A stretch of 6,566 nt of DNA from JAQVUB01 sp033809415 (GCA_033809415.1 JAPXLT010000263.1:1-6566); one strand, 5' to 3'. Numbered from the stretch's first letter, positions 1 to 4,833 are shown. The notes: generated by a model from the letters alone, not told the origin. Numbers and translations are program-made.

Positions 1-28
1 AATATAACCAGGCAGCGAGTGCAGCCGG

Positions 29-51
29 TTGAAAAATCGTCATTTTTTCAA
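29..51. repeat. short AT-rich inverted repeat
   Basis: Arms 29-36 (TTGAAAAA) and 44-51 (TTTTTCAA) are perfect complements around a 7-base loop. It could end transcription of a gene lying left of the window, but the stem is A/T only and no T-run follows the stem, so it is a poor intrinsic terminator. It is the first of three consecutive inverted repeats before nadA. Confidence 0.35.
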
Positions 52-61
52 AATCAGAGTT

Positions 62-109
62 CCTGAATCCGTAAAAATGGCGATGCGTTTTTTACTTCAC
101 GGATTCAGG
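62..109. repeat. 48-bp hairpin-forming inverted repeat
   Basis: CCTGAATCCGT at 62-72 is perfectly complementary to 99-109. A second pairing, GTAAAAA at 71-77 with TTTTTAC at 89-95, can extend the helix if bases 96-100 bulge out. There is no T-run after the right arm, so a terminator role is not supported. It lies directly before the longer inverted repeat at 112-223. Function unknown. Confidence 0.6.
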
Positions 110-111
110 TT

Positions 112-223
112 ACAACTAAAAACACTAAAGGACACGAAAAAATTTCATGGAAAATACGACTTGTTCTCGCAGACAAAGCCATTTCCATGAAATTTTTTCG
201 GGTACTTTCGGGCATTTCGTTGT
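112..223. repeat. long imperfect inverted repeat made of opposed 9-bp repeats
   Basis: The inner arms 135-153 and 182-200 are a perfect 19-bp inverted repeat. Counting outward to 112 and 223, my hand alignment gives about 35 complementary positions of 42. The 28-base loop is 154-181. The right arm runs into units TTTCGGGTA (196-204), CTTTCGGGC (205-213) and ATTTCGTTG (214-222). The left arm read on the minus strand gives the related TTTCGTGTC, CTTTAGTGT and TTTTAGTTG. The structure is therefore two convergent arrays of the same degenerate repeat. The ATG at 187 is inside the right arm, which argues against that codon as the nadA start. Confidence 0.75.
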
Positions 224-235
224 TCAAAAAGAATT
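205..235 (+). repeat. 31-bp direct repeat, copy A
   Basis: This 31-base stretch is identical to 2164-2194. It begins CTTTCGGGC, continues ATTTCGTTGTT and ends in an A-rich tail, AAAAAGAATT. Copy A starts inside the right arm of the 112-223 inverted repeat and lies about 100 bases before nadA. Copy B lies about 130 bases before pgk. The shared position before a gene suggests a dispersed intergenic element. Confidence 0.85.
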
Positions 236-268
236 GCCCGGAAAAAGCCTTGAATGGCGCTGATGCAC

Positions 269-296
269 TTGCAAAATCCTCCCTGGATGTTATTTT
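269..296 (+). promoter_or_regulatory. candidate nadA promoter
   Basis: TTGCAA at 269-274 resembles a -35 box. With a 16-base spacer it is followed by TATTTT at 291-296, a weak -10, inside a T-rich stretch. Transcription would start near 303 and leave a leader of about 30 bases containing the GGAGGG ribosome site. The box matches are modest and the region is AT-rich, so this is tentative. Confidence 0.3.
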
Positions 297-316
297 TTAT
301 TTTTTACCATCCTTGC

Positions 317-322
317 GGAGGG
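317..322 (+). promoter_or_regulatory. ribosome binding site deciding the nadA start
   Basis: GGAGGG lies 11 bases before the ATG at 334 and only 2 bases before the ATG at 325. The first spacing is long but workable; the second is too short. This favours 334 and excludes the ATG at 187, which has no ribosome site and sits in a hairpin arm. Confidence 0.6.
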
Positions 323-333
323 CCATGCCAATT

Positions 334-1245
334 ATGAAAGAGATTATTTCCCAGATCAATGCGCTGCGCCAGGAAAAGAATGCGGTAATTCTGGCGCATA
401 CTTATCAGCCTGCCGAAATCCAGGATGTGGCGGATTATGTCGGGGATTCTCTTGGACTTAGCGTGAAGGCCACGCATCTTGAAAATGCAGACTTGATCGT
501 CTACTGCGGGGTTTCCTTCATGGCTGAAACGGCCTCGATCCTGAATCCCGGACGCAAAGTCATCATGCCGGACCCGGATGCCGGATGCCCCATGGCCGAC
601 ATGATCACCGGCGAGCAGCTTCGCCAGTTCAAAGCAAAACATCCCGGCGCAAAAGTCGTCTGCTATGTGAATTCCACCGCCGAAGTCAAAGCGGAAAGCG
701 ACATCTGCTGCACTTCATCCAATGCCGTGCAAGTCGTTGCCAGCCTGGGAACAGATTGTGATATCATTTTTGTGCCGGATCAATTCCTCGGAAAATCCGT
801 CGAAAAGAAACTGGGGCGCAAATTGATTCTCTGGGACGGATATTGCCCCATTCATGAACAGCTTTCGGGTGACGCCGTCCGGAAAATCAAGGCGTCCCAT
901 CCTGGAGTTCCGTTAATGGTGCATCCTGAAACACGCCCGGAGGTCCAGCAGCAGACAGAATTTGTCCTCTCGACCGGTGAAATGCTTGATCTGGTAAAAA
1001 ACAATCCGGCCAACAAATTCCTGGTCGCTACCGAGGAGGGCATCATGCATGCCTTGCGCAAGGCTACCCCGGACAAGGAATTCATTCATGTTTCCGACTG
1101 CCTGCTATGTCCGGACATGAAGAAGACCACCCTCGAAAAACTGCTGCATTCCCTACAAAACGAGGAAACAGTGATTACAGTTCCTGAATCCGTTGCCTTG
1201 CGGGCGCGTCGCTCCATTGAAGCGATGCTCCGTCTCAGCCAGTAA
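334..1245 (+). CDS. nadA: quinolinate synthase NadA
   Basis: NadA condenses iminoaspartate with dihydroxyacetone phosphate to quinolinate, the precursor of NAD, using a [4Fe-4S] cluster in the cytoplasm. From the ATG at 334 the protein is 303 residues, matching the short bacterial/archaeal NadA form (about 300). The three expected cluster cysteines are visible: C85 in GCPMADM, C171 in GYCPIH and C259 in CLLCPDMKKTTLEKL. Other family marks are AHTYQ (H22, Y24), DVADYVGDSLGLS, YVNST (Y111), TSSNA (127-131) and VHPE (E199). The frame is open back to 187, but that extra N-terminus translates the repeat at 196-235 and lacks family similarity. ATG 325 is a possible alternative. nadB and nadC are not in the window. 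The next gene starts 186 bases downstream, beyond a tandem repeat, with no terminator between. Identity is certain; the start is less so. Confidence 0.96.
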   Translation: MKEIISQINALRQEKNAVILAHTYQPAEIQDVADYVGDSLGLSVKATHLENADLIVYCGVSFMAETASILNPGRKVIMPDPDAGCPMADMITGEQLRQFKAKHPGAKVVCYVNSTAEVKAESDICCTSSNAVQVVASLGTDCDIIFVPDQFLGKSVEKKLGRKLILWDGYCPIHEQLSGDAVRKIKASHPGVPLMVHPETRPEVQQQTEFVLSTGEMLDLVKNNPANKFLVATEEGIMHALRKATPDKEFIHVSDCLLCPDMKKTTLEKLLHSLQNEETVITVPESVALRARRSIEAMLRLSQ

Positions 1246-1258
1246 AAAAACTCCGGCC

Positions 1259-1430
1259 CACCCCTGCCCCCGCCCCCCGCCCCCTGCACCACGCACCCTG
1301 CCCCCCCGCCCCCTGCACCCTGCCCCCTGCACCCCGCCCCCTGCACCCTGCACCCTGCACCCTGCCCCCTGCCCCCACCTGCACCCTGCACCCTGCACCC
1401 TGCCCCCTACCCCCTGCACCCTCCTGTACC
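1259..1430. repeat. C-rich heptanucleotide tandem array with G-quadruplex potential
   Basis: This fills almost the whole nadA-HAD gap. From about 1287 it reads as 7-bp units: CACCACG once (1287-1293), then mixtures of CACCCTG, CCCCCTG and variants such as CACCCCG, CCCCCTA and CACCCTC, ending with CTGTACC at 1424-1430, one base before the HAD start codon. Occasional 8- or 10-base units break the phase. Positions 1259-1286 are a more degenerate C-rich lead-in. The minus strand carries many runs of 3 to 7 G with short spacers, so it could form G-quadruplexes in the template strand. Glycine-rich or proline-rich open frames crossing it are translation artefacts. Cyanobacterial STRR elements are a known class of heptanucleotide repeats and offer an analogy only. 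Confidence 0.93.
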
Positions 1431-1431
1431 T

Positions 1432-2091
1432 ATGCTTGATTTTTCACAATACGACGCTTTTATTTTCGACTGGGACAATACCGTTGCTGCAACCGAGCCA
1501 ATGCATATTGAAGCGATGGTGCGCGCCATGCGGGAATTGGCCGGCTATGAAATGACCTATGCAGATTGCCTGGACTACATCGGCAGCACCAGCACTGACC
1601 TGGCGGCAAAGATCTTCGCCAGGCATGATATTACAGATATAGACCCGCTACAGGTGTCTGACCACAAAGCCGCGCTTCTGCGCCAACTGGAACTCGGTCT
1701 TAGACTGTTTCCGGGCGCACAGGAATTTATTGAGTACTGGAGCAAACGCAAAAAACTCGCTCTGGCCAGCAATTCATCGCGGGAATTCATTGACCGCTGC
1801 CTAACCGCCTACGGACTGGAAAAACATTTCAGCTATAGCGTCACCGTCAGCGAAGCCGCAAGCCGCAAGCCCGATCCCGCCATGCTGCATATGGCGGCAA
1901 ATGCCCTCGGCAGTCTCCCCGAACGAATCCTAGTCTTCGAGGACTCTGACACCGGACTCAAGGCCGCTGCCAACGGTGGCTTCCCGGCAGTCCTAGTCTT
2001 GAATCCCGGCAACCCCCTGCCAAGCGCATTGCCAACACAATTGCCGATGCATACATGGGAACAATTGCTGGAATCTTCACGAAAAGCCTGA
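1432..2091 (+). CDS. HAD-superfamily hydrolase, YqaB / beta-phosphoglucomutase-like phosphatase
   Basis: A 219-residue cytoplasmic phosphatase of HAD subfamily I. All four motifs are present. Motif I is DWDNT (D13 nucleophile, D15 acid/base), with N where most relatives have G. Motif II is LASNSS (S113), motif III is K146 in SRKPDP, and motif IV is FEDSDTG (E170, D171, D173). Residues 18-90 form the helical cap; the TEP and LDP segments resemble the E. coli YqaB type, which removes phosphate from sugar phosphates such as fructose-1-phosphate. Substrate cannot be fixed from sequence; beta-phosphoglucomutase or phosphoglycolate phosphatase activity is also possible. The ATG follows the C-rich array directly and has no Shine-Dalgarno sequence; the preceding CCTCC even resembles the 16S anti-SD itself. 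It may depend on nadA transcription, since no promoter is recognisable in the array. Confidence 0.9.
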   Translation: MLDFSQYDAFIFDWDNTVAATEPMHIEAMVRAMRELAGYEMTYADCLDYIGSTSTDLAAKIFARHDITDIDPLQVSDHKAALLRQLELGLRLFPGAQEFIEYWSKRKKLALASNSSREFIDRCLTAYGLEKHFSYSVTVSEAASRKPDPAMLHMAANALGSLPERILVFEDSDTGLKAAANGGFPAVLVLNPGNPLPSALPTQLPMHTWEQLLESSRKA

Positions 2092-2097
2092 ATAAAA

Positions 2098-2124
2098 TTT
2101 TCCGCGCTTTCCGTACTTTCCGTG
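2098..2124 (+). repeat. three 9-bp tandem repeats
   Basis: Units TTTTCCGCG (2098-2106), CTTTCCGTA (2107-2115) and CTTTCCGTG (2116-2124) follow the HAD stop codon closely. They belong to the same degenerate 9-bp family as the units at 196-222, 4803-4833 and, inverted, 112-142 and 6460-6490. Confidence 0.7.
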
Positions 2125-2139
2125 GACAAAAAATGGGTT

Positions 2140-2155
2140 GCGGGCGTCAGCCCGC
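2140..2155. repeat. GC-rich hairpin inside the repeat array
   Basis: GCGGGC (2140-2145) and GCCCGC (2150-2155) are perfect complements around a GTCA loop. Outer GGAC at 2124-2127 and GTCC at 2161-2164 can also pair, giving a 41-base structure. No T-run follows, so it is not a standard terminator for the HAD gene, though a stable stem could still protect the 3' end of the transcript. It separates two 9-bp repeat tracts. Confidence 0.6.
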
Positions 2156-2163
2156 GCCAAGTC

Positions 2164-2194
2164 CTTTCGGGCATTTCGTTGTTCAAAAAGAATT
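2164..2194 (+). repeat. 31-bp direct repeat, copy B
   Basis: Identical over 31 bases to 205-235. It follows the GC hairpin and precedes the weak terminator before pgk. Flanking bases differ from copy A beyond the first few positions, so the shared unit is sharply bounded at its right end. Confidence 0.85.
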
Positions 2195-2202
2195 CCTCGA
2201 TT

Positions 2203-2223
2203 AAATCTTCGGGGATTTTTTTT
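2203..2223 (+). terminator. weak intrinsic terminator candidate after the HAD gene
   Basis: AAATC (2203-2207) pairs with GATTT (2214-2218), with a TTCGGG loop between them that could form a compact tetraloop, and the right arm runs into eight T at 2216-2223. The stem is short and AT-rich, so efficiency is doubtful, but position and T-run are right for ending the nadA-HAD transcript before pgk. Confidence 0.4.
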
Positions 2224-2289
2224 CCGCTTTTCAAGACGTGCTTTGCTTGATCATATATATTAAGTATTTCTCATATTTTCGCGATATTC

Positions 2290-2302
2290 TTTTGGCATAT
2301 TA
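2290..2302 (+). promoter_or_regulatory. shared 13-mer before pgk, copy 1
   Basis: TTTTGGCATATTA occurs here, 21 bases before the pgk ATG, and again at 5547-5559, 32 bases before the anti-sigma ATG. Both copies are preceded by ATATT. It could be part of a promoter or a regulator site. No clear -35 box accompanies it here, and the spaced GC of a sigma-54 site is missing. AT-rich sequence TATATTAAG at 2256-2264 is an alternative -10 region. Confidence 0.35.
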
Positions 2303-2323
2303 ACAAAATGGAGATTGGTTTCG

Positions 2324-3583
2324 ATGAACAAGAAAACGATTCGTGATATTGATTTACGTGGCAAGAAAGTGATCATGCGGGTTGATTTCAACGTGCCGTT
2401 AAATGACGTGCAGGAGATCACTGACGACACCCGTATCAAGGCTGCTCTTCCCAGCATCAACTACATCATCGAGCAGGGCGCTGCTCTGACACTGATGAGC
2501 CATCTGGGACGTCCGAAAGGCAAAGGTTACGAAAAGGAATTCAGCCTGAAGCCGGTGGCAGACTATTTGGCCAAGCTGATGGGACGCTGCATCAAATTCA
2601 GCGCAGACTGCATGCAGGCCGATGCCGACGTGGCCGCCCTCAAGCCCGGCGAAATCCTGATGCTCGAAAACACCCGTTTTTACAAGGCGGAAGAAGGCAA
2701 AGCCAAGCAAACGGACGAGATGAGCGAAGAGGAATATGCCGCGAAAAAGGCGGAGATGAAGGTCGAGAAGGCAAAGATGGCGGAGAAGCTTGCCAGCTAT
2801 GGCGATGTTTATGTCAATGACGCTTTTGGCTCCGCACATCGTGACCACGCCTCGACGGCCTCGATCTGCAAATTCATGAAGAAAAAAGGCGCACCCTGCG
2901 TAGCCGGTTTCCTGATGCAGAAGGAACTCGAATACCTCGGCTCCGCCGTCGAAAACCCGAAAAAGCCATTTTTGGCGATCATTGGCGGCGCCAAGGTCTC
3001 CGGCAAGCTGGAAGTTTTGCAGAGCCTGATGAAAAAGGTGGACACGATTCTGATTGGTGGAGGCATGGCTTACACTTTCCAGAAGGCACTCGGATACAAC
3101 ATCGGCAATTCGCTCTGCGAAGATGACCTGCTCGAAACTGCCAAAAAAACACTTGAAGACGCCAAAGCCGCCAACGTCAAATTCCTGTTGCCGGTTGACA
3201 GTATCGCCGCCGATAAATTCGATGCCGAAGCCAATACCCAAGTCGTCTGCAACAACATTCCGGAAGGCTGGATGGGACTCGATATCGGACCGGAAACCTG
3301 CAAACTCTATGCAGACGAAATCAAAAAGGCGAAAACGATCGTCTGGAACGGCCCCATGGGATGCTTCGAAATGGAAAAATTCGCCGTTGGAACCAAGGCG
3401 ATCTGCATTGCTGTCGCCGAATCCGGCGCAGTCAGCATCATTGGCGGCGGCGATTCAGTCAGCGCAGTAAATCAGAGCGGACTGGCGCACAAAATGTCCC
3501 ATATCTCGACTGGCGGCGGCGCCAGCCTGGAATTCCTCGAGGGCAAGGAACTGCCCGGCTGCACCGCACTGGACGATAAATAA
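2324..3583 (+). CDS. pgk: phosphoglycerate kinase
   Basis: Pgk moves phosphate from 1,3-bisphosphoglycerate to ADP in glycolysis, reversibly. From the ATG at 2324 it is 419 residues, about 20 longer than most bacterial forms. N-terminal substrate-binding marks are RVDFNVP (D21, N23), R37 in DDTR, SHLGRP (60-64), ENTRF (R118) and NDAFGSAHR (R173). The C-terminal nucleotide lobe shows GGAKVSGK (K224, K228), WNGPMGCFE (342-349), GGGDS (374-378) and the hinge-side STGGGASLEFLEG. The extra length is a Lys/Glu/Ala-rich helical insert at about 123-155, between ENTRF and DVYVNDAF. The in-frame TTG at 2315 is rejected: GGAG at 2310-2313 sits 10 bases before the ATG and nearly abuts the TTG. tpiA follows after a palindromic repeat, so coordinated but not tightly coupled expression is likely. 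Confidence 0.97.
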   Translation: MNKKTIRDIDLRGKKVIMRVDFNVPLNDVQEITDDTRIKAALPSINYIIEQGAALTLMSHLGRPKGKGYEKEFSLKPVADYLAKLMGRCIKFSADCMQADADVAALKPGEILMLENTRFYKAEEGKAKQTDEMSEEEYAAKKAEMKVEKAKMAEKLASYGDVYVNDAFGSAHRDHASTASICKFMKKKGAPCVAGFLMQKELEYLGSAVENPKKPFLAIIGGAKVSGKLEVLQSLMKKVDTILIGGGMAYTFQKALGYNIGNSLCEDDLLETAKKTLEDAKAANVKFLLPVDSIAADKFDAEANTQVVCNNIPEGWMGLDIGPETCKLYADEIKKAKTIVWNGPMGCFEMEKFAVGTKAICIAVAESGAVSIIGGGDSVSAVNQSGLAHKMSHISTGGGASLEFLEGKELPGCTALDDK

Positions 3584-3605
3584 TTCGTAAGGCGTCAGTC
3601 TTCCG

Positions 3606-3633
3606 TAGTGCGTGGTGCGTGGTGCGTGGTGCG
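3606..3633 (-). repeat. left heptamer array of the palindrome
   Basis: Four units: TAGTGCG, then TGGTGCG three times. On the minus strand these read CGCACCA, equivalent to CACCACG by rotation, the unit that opens the regular part of the C-rich array at 1287-1293. Confidence 0.8.
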
Positions 3634-3742
3634 GGTCAGACGTGATGGACAGTGTGGACAAGACAAGAACATCCTCCCGCACCTCACGACAGTCAGGATA
3701 ACCACAACCGGGACGGTTGCGCTACTTTTTAAACCTGCGCTC

Positions 3743-3793
3743 CTGCACACTGTACCCATTCCCAACGCACTTCGCACCCCGCACAACGCACCC
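3743..3793 (+). repeat. right degenerate heptamer array of the palindrome
   Basis: The 7-bp phase is readable as CTGCACA, CTGTACC, CATTCCC, then CGCACTT, CGCACCC, CGCACAA, CGCACCC (3766-3793). CTGTACC also ends the array at 1424-1430. The units are less uniform than those of the left arm. Confidence 0.65.
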
Positions 3794-3818
3794 ACATCTG
3801 TGCTACAGAAGACTGACC

Positions 3819-3824
3819 TATAAT
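3819..3824 (+). promoter_or_regulatory. candidate tpiA -10 box
   Basis: A perfect TATAAT just outside the palindrome, 53 bases before the first tpiA-like ATG. The hexamer 17 bases upstream (3796-3801, ATCTGT) is a poor -35, so the promoter would be weak or need another contact. It overlaps the right AATAATTC flank repeat. The N gap makes its true distance to tpiA uncertain. Confidence 0.4.
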
Positions 3825-3866
3825 AATTCTTCTTTTTAACACAAACAACCACAAACCTCAGGAGAT

Positions 3867-3898
3867 AGGAGATACTAATGTCCCGCCGAAAATTGATT
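3867..3898 (+). repeat. 32-bp duplication, left copy, with the first 21 bases of tpiA
   Basis: Identical to 4001-4032: the end of the ribosome-binding region, the ATG at 3878 and codons for MSRRKLI. The match ends exactly at the N gap. This is best read as the same gene start assembled twice, not a second tpiA. If the ten N are taken literally, the frame here runs to a stop at 3932-3934 without meaningful protein. Confidence 0.9.
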
Positions 3899-3908
3899 NN
3901 NNNNNNNN
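3899..3908. other. assembly gap (10 N)
   Basis: Ten undetermined bases. Ten is likely a placeholder, so distances across it should not be trusted. The identical 32 bases on its left edge and at 4001-4032 point to an unmerged overlap between two contigs. Confidence 0.98.
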
Positions 3909-4000
3909 ATGTTGCATTGCTTCATGGTGGCTAATTCCCATCCTTTTTCAGGGAATGGTGGCGTCTTTGGGGAGACCGACCCCGCAATCTGTTTCATAGG
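3909..4000. other. 92-bp stretch of uncertain origin before tpiA
   Basis: Lies between the gap and the intact tpiA ribosome site. It shows no similarity to the sequence before the left copy (3840-3866). Two small inverted repeats are visible: ATTCCC/GGGAAT (3934-3939 and 3951-3956) and GGGG/CCCC (3969-3972 and 3980-3983). ATGGTGGC occurs twice (3924-3931 and 3955-3962). It may be a real structured leader, an alternative leader from another strain, or a chimeric contig end. No riboswitch class was recognised. Confidence 0.5.
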
Positions 4001-4011
4001 AGGAGATACTA

Positions 4012-4797
4012 ATGTCCCGCCGAAAATTGATTGCCGGCAACTGGAAGATGAATAAAACCGCTGCGGAAGGGGTTGCTCTGATCAAGGAGATCAAGGCTCA
4101 ATTCCCCGACTGCAATGCCAACAAATGCTGTGCCAACGCCCCTGAAATTCTGGTTTGCCCTCCCTTTACGACTTTGTCAGCTGTGCTTGCCGAAGTGCGG
4201 GCTTGTTCCTGCATGAAAGTCGGTGCACAGAACGTGCACTGGGCCCAAAAAGGCGCCTACACCGGAGAAATCTCCGCAGCCATGCTGAAGGAAATGGGCA
4301 TTGACTACGTCCTGGTCGGCCACAGCGAACGCCGGCAGTATTTTGGCGAAACCGATGGAACAGTCAATCAGCGCGCAAAAGCCGCACTCGACGCCGGACT
4401 GTCCGTGATTATCTGCGTGGGCGAAACGGAGACCGAACGCATCAAGCAGGTGACCAATGCGGTGCTCGAGCGCCAAGTGCGCTGGGCACTGTCCGACATC
4501 ACTGCGGAACAGATGAAAAACATCGTGATTGCCTACGAACCAGTCTGGGCAATCGGTACTGGTATAACTGCTTCGGACGCAGATGCCCAGGCAGCTCATG
4601 CCTTCATCCGCAGCTTGCTGAAACAAATGTTCAACTGCCCCTGCGTGGCAGATGAAACCCGCCTGCTCTACGGCGGAAGCATGAATGCCGCAAATGCCGC
4701 CGGACTGCTGGCACAACCCGATATCGACGGAGGCCTGATCGGAGGCGCAGCACTGAAAGCTGCCGACTTCGCAACCATCATACGCACCGCAATGTAA
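4012..4797 (+). CDS. tpiA: triose-phosphate isomerase
   Basis: TpiA interconverts dihydroxyacetone phosphate and glyceraldehyde-3-phosphate in glycolysis and works as a cytoplasmic dimer. The 261 residues form one TIM barrel. Catalytic marks are complete: AGNWKMNK (N10, K12), VGHSERR (H104), AYEPVWAIGTG (E176, with the flexible lid that follows) and the phosphate-binding YGGSMN (220-224) and DGGLIGGAAL (239-248). A small Cys/Asn/Ala-rich insertion at about 34-43 makes it slightly longer than the usual 250. The start is well supported: AGGAGG at 3998-4003 lies 8 bases before the ATG and the N-terminus matches the family. The product could supply dihydroxyacetone phosphate to NadA, but that does not imply shared regulation. 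Confidence 0.97.
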   Translation: MSRRKLIAGNWKMNKTAAEGVALIKEIKAQFPDCNANKCCANAPEILVCPPFTTLSAVLAEVRACSCMKVGAQNVHWAQKGAYTGEISAAMLKEMGIDYVLVGHSERRQYFGETDGTVNQRAKAALDAGLSVIICVGETETERIKQVTNAVLERQVRWALSDITAEQMKNIVIAYEPVWAIGTGITASDADAQAAHAFIRSLLKQMFNCPCVADETRLLYGGSMNAANAAGLLAQPDIDGGLIGGAALKAADFATIIRTAM

Positions 4798-4802
4798 ATT
4801 CT

Positions 4803-4833
4803 TTATTCGTGTATTTTTGTGTATTTCGTTGTT
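4803..4833 (+). repeat. degenerate TTCGTGT-type repeat after tpiA
   Basis: TTCGTGTA, TTTTTGTGTA and TTTCGTTGTT follow in tandem with a period of about 9-10. The ending TTTCGTTGTT followed by A-rich sequence is the same as in the 31-bp repeats at 205 and 2164. Confidence 0.65.

Larger units (their letters stand above)
3594..3817. repeat. 224-bp imperfect palindromic element of inverted heptamers
   Basis: The ends GTCAGTCTTCCGTAG (3594-3608) and CTACAGAAGACTGAC (3803-3817) are complementary at 14 of 15 positions. Just inside them are four NNGTGCG heptamers on the left (3606-3633) and four CGCACNN heptamers on the right (3766-3793). Further in, GGACAGTGTG on the left resembles the complement of CACACTGTACC on the right. 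Near the centre CAACCG-GGA-CGGTTG (3705-3719) forms a small hairpin. An 8-bp direct repeat AATAATTC lies outside both ends (3579-3586 and 3822-3829), separated by 7 and 4 bases. No open frame in it looks real. It may be a MITE-like insertion or a repeat that grew in place. Confidence 0.7.

Noticed and set aside
3..32. Possible 3' end of an upstream gene (nine codons then TGA at 30-32)
   Set aside because: Nine codons cannot be identified, and the fit with a following hairpin at 29-51 is only suggestive.
187..333. Longer nadA with a 49-residue N-terminal extension from ATG 187
   Set aside because: The extension translates the right arm of the inverted repeat and the 31-bp repeat, has no ribosome site, and lacks family similarity; the 303-residue form matches the usual NadA length.
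1086..1419. Glycine-rich minus-strand and proline-rich plus-strand open frames across the C-rich array
   Set aside because: They are repeat translations without start signals; a 7-bp repeat read in three frames gives such low-complexity peptides automatically.
1259..1430. CRISPR-like array
   Set aside because: The period is 7 bp with no spacers of unique sequence; it is a simple tandem repeat.
2399..3241. Minus-strand open frame of 280 codons inside pgk
   Set aside because: It is the antisense shadow of a clear Pgk with intact motifs, with no recognisable domain of its own.
3878..3898. A second, truncated tpiA gene
   Set aside because: Only 21 identical bases up to the N gap; best explained as an unmerged overlap, not a gene duplication.
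3909..4000. Riboswitch or T-box leader before tpiA
   Set aside because: Only two small stems are present, no known aptamer core was recognised, and the stretch may be an assembly artefact.
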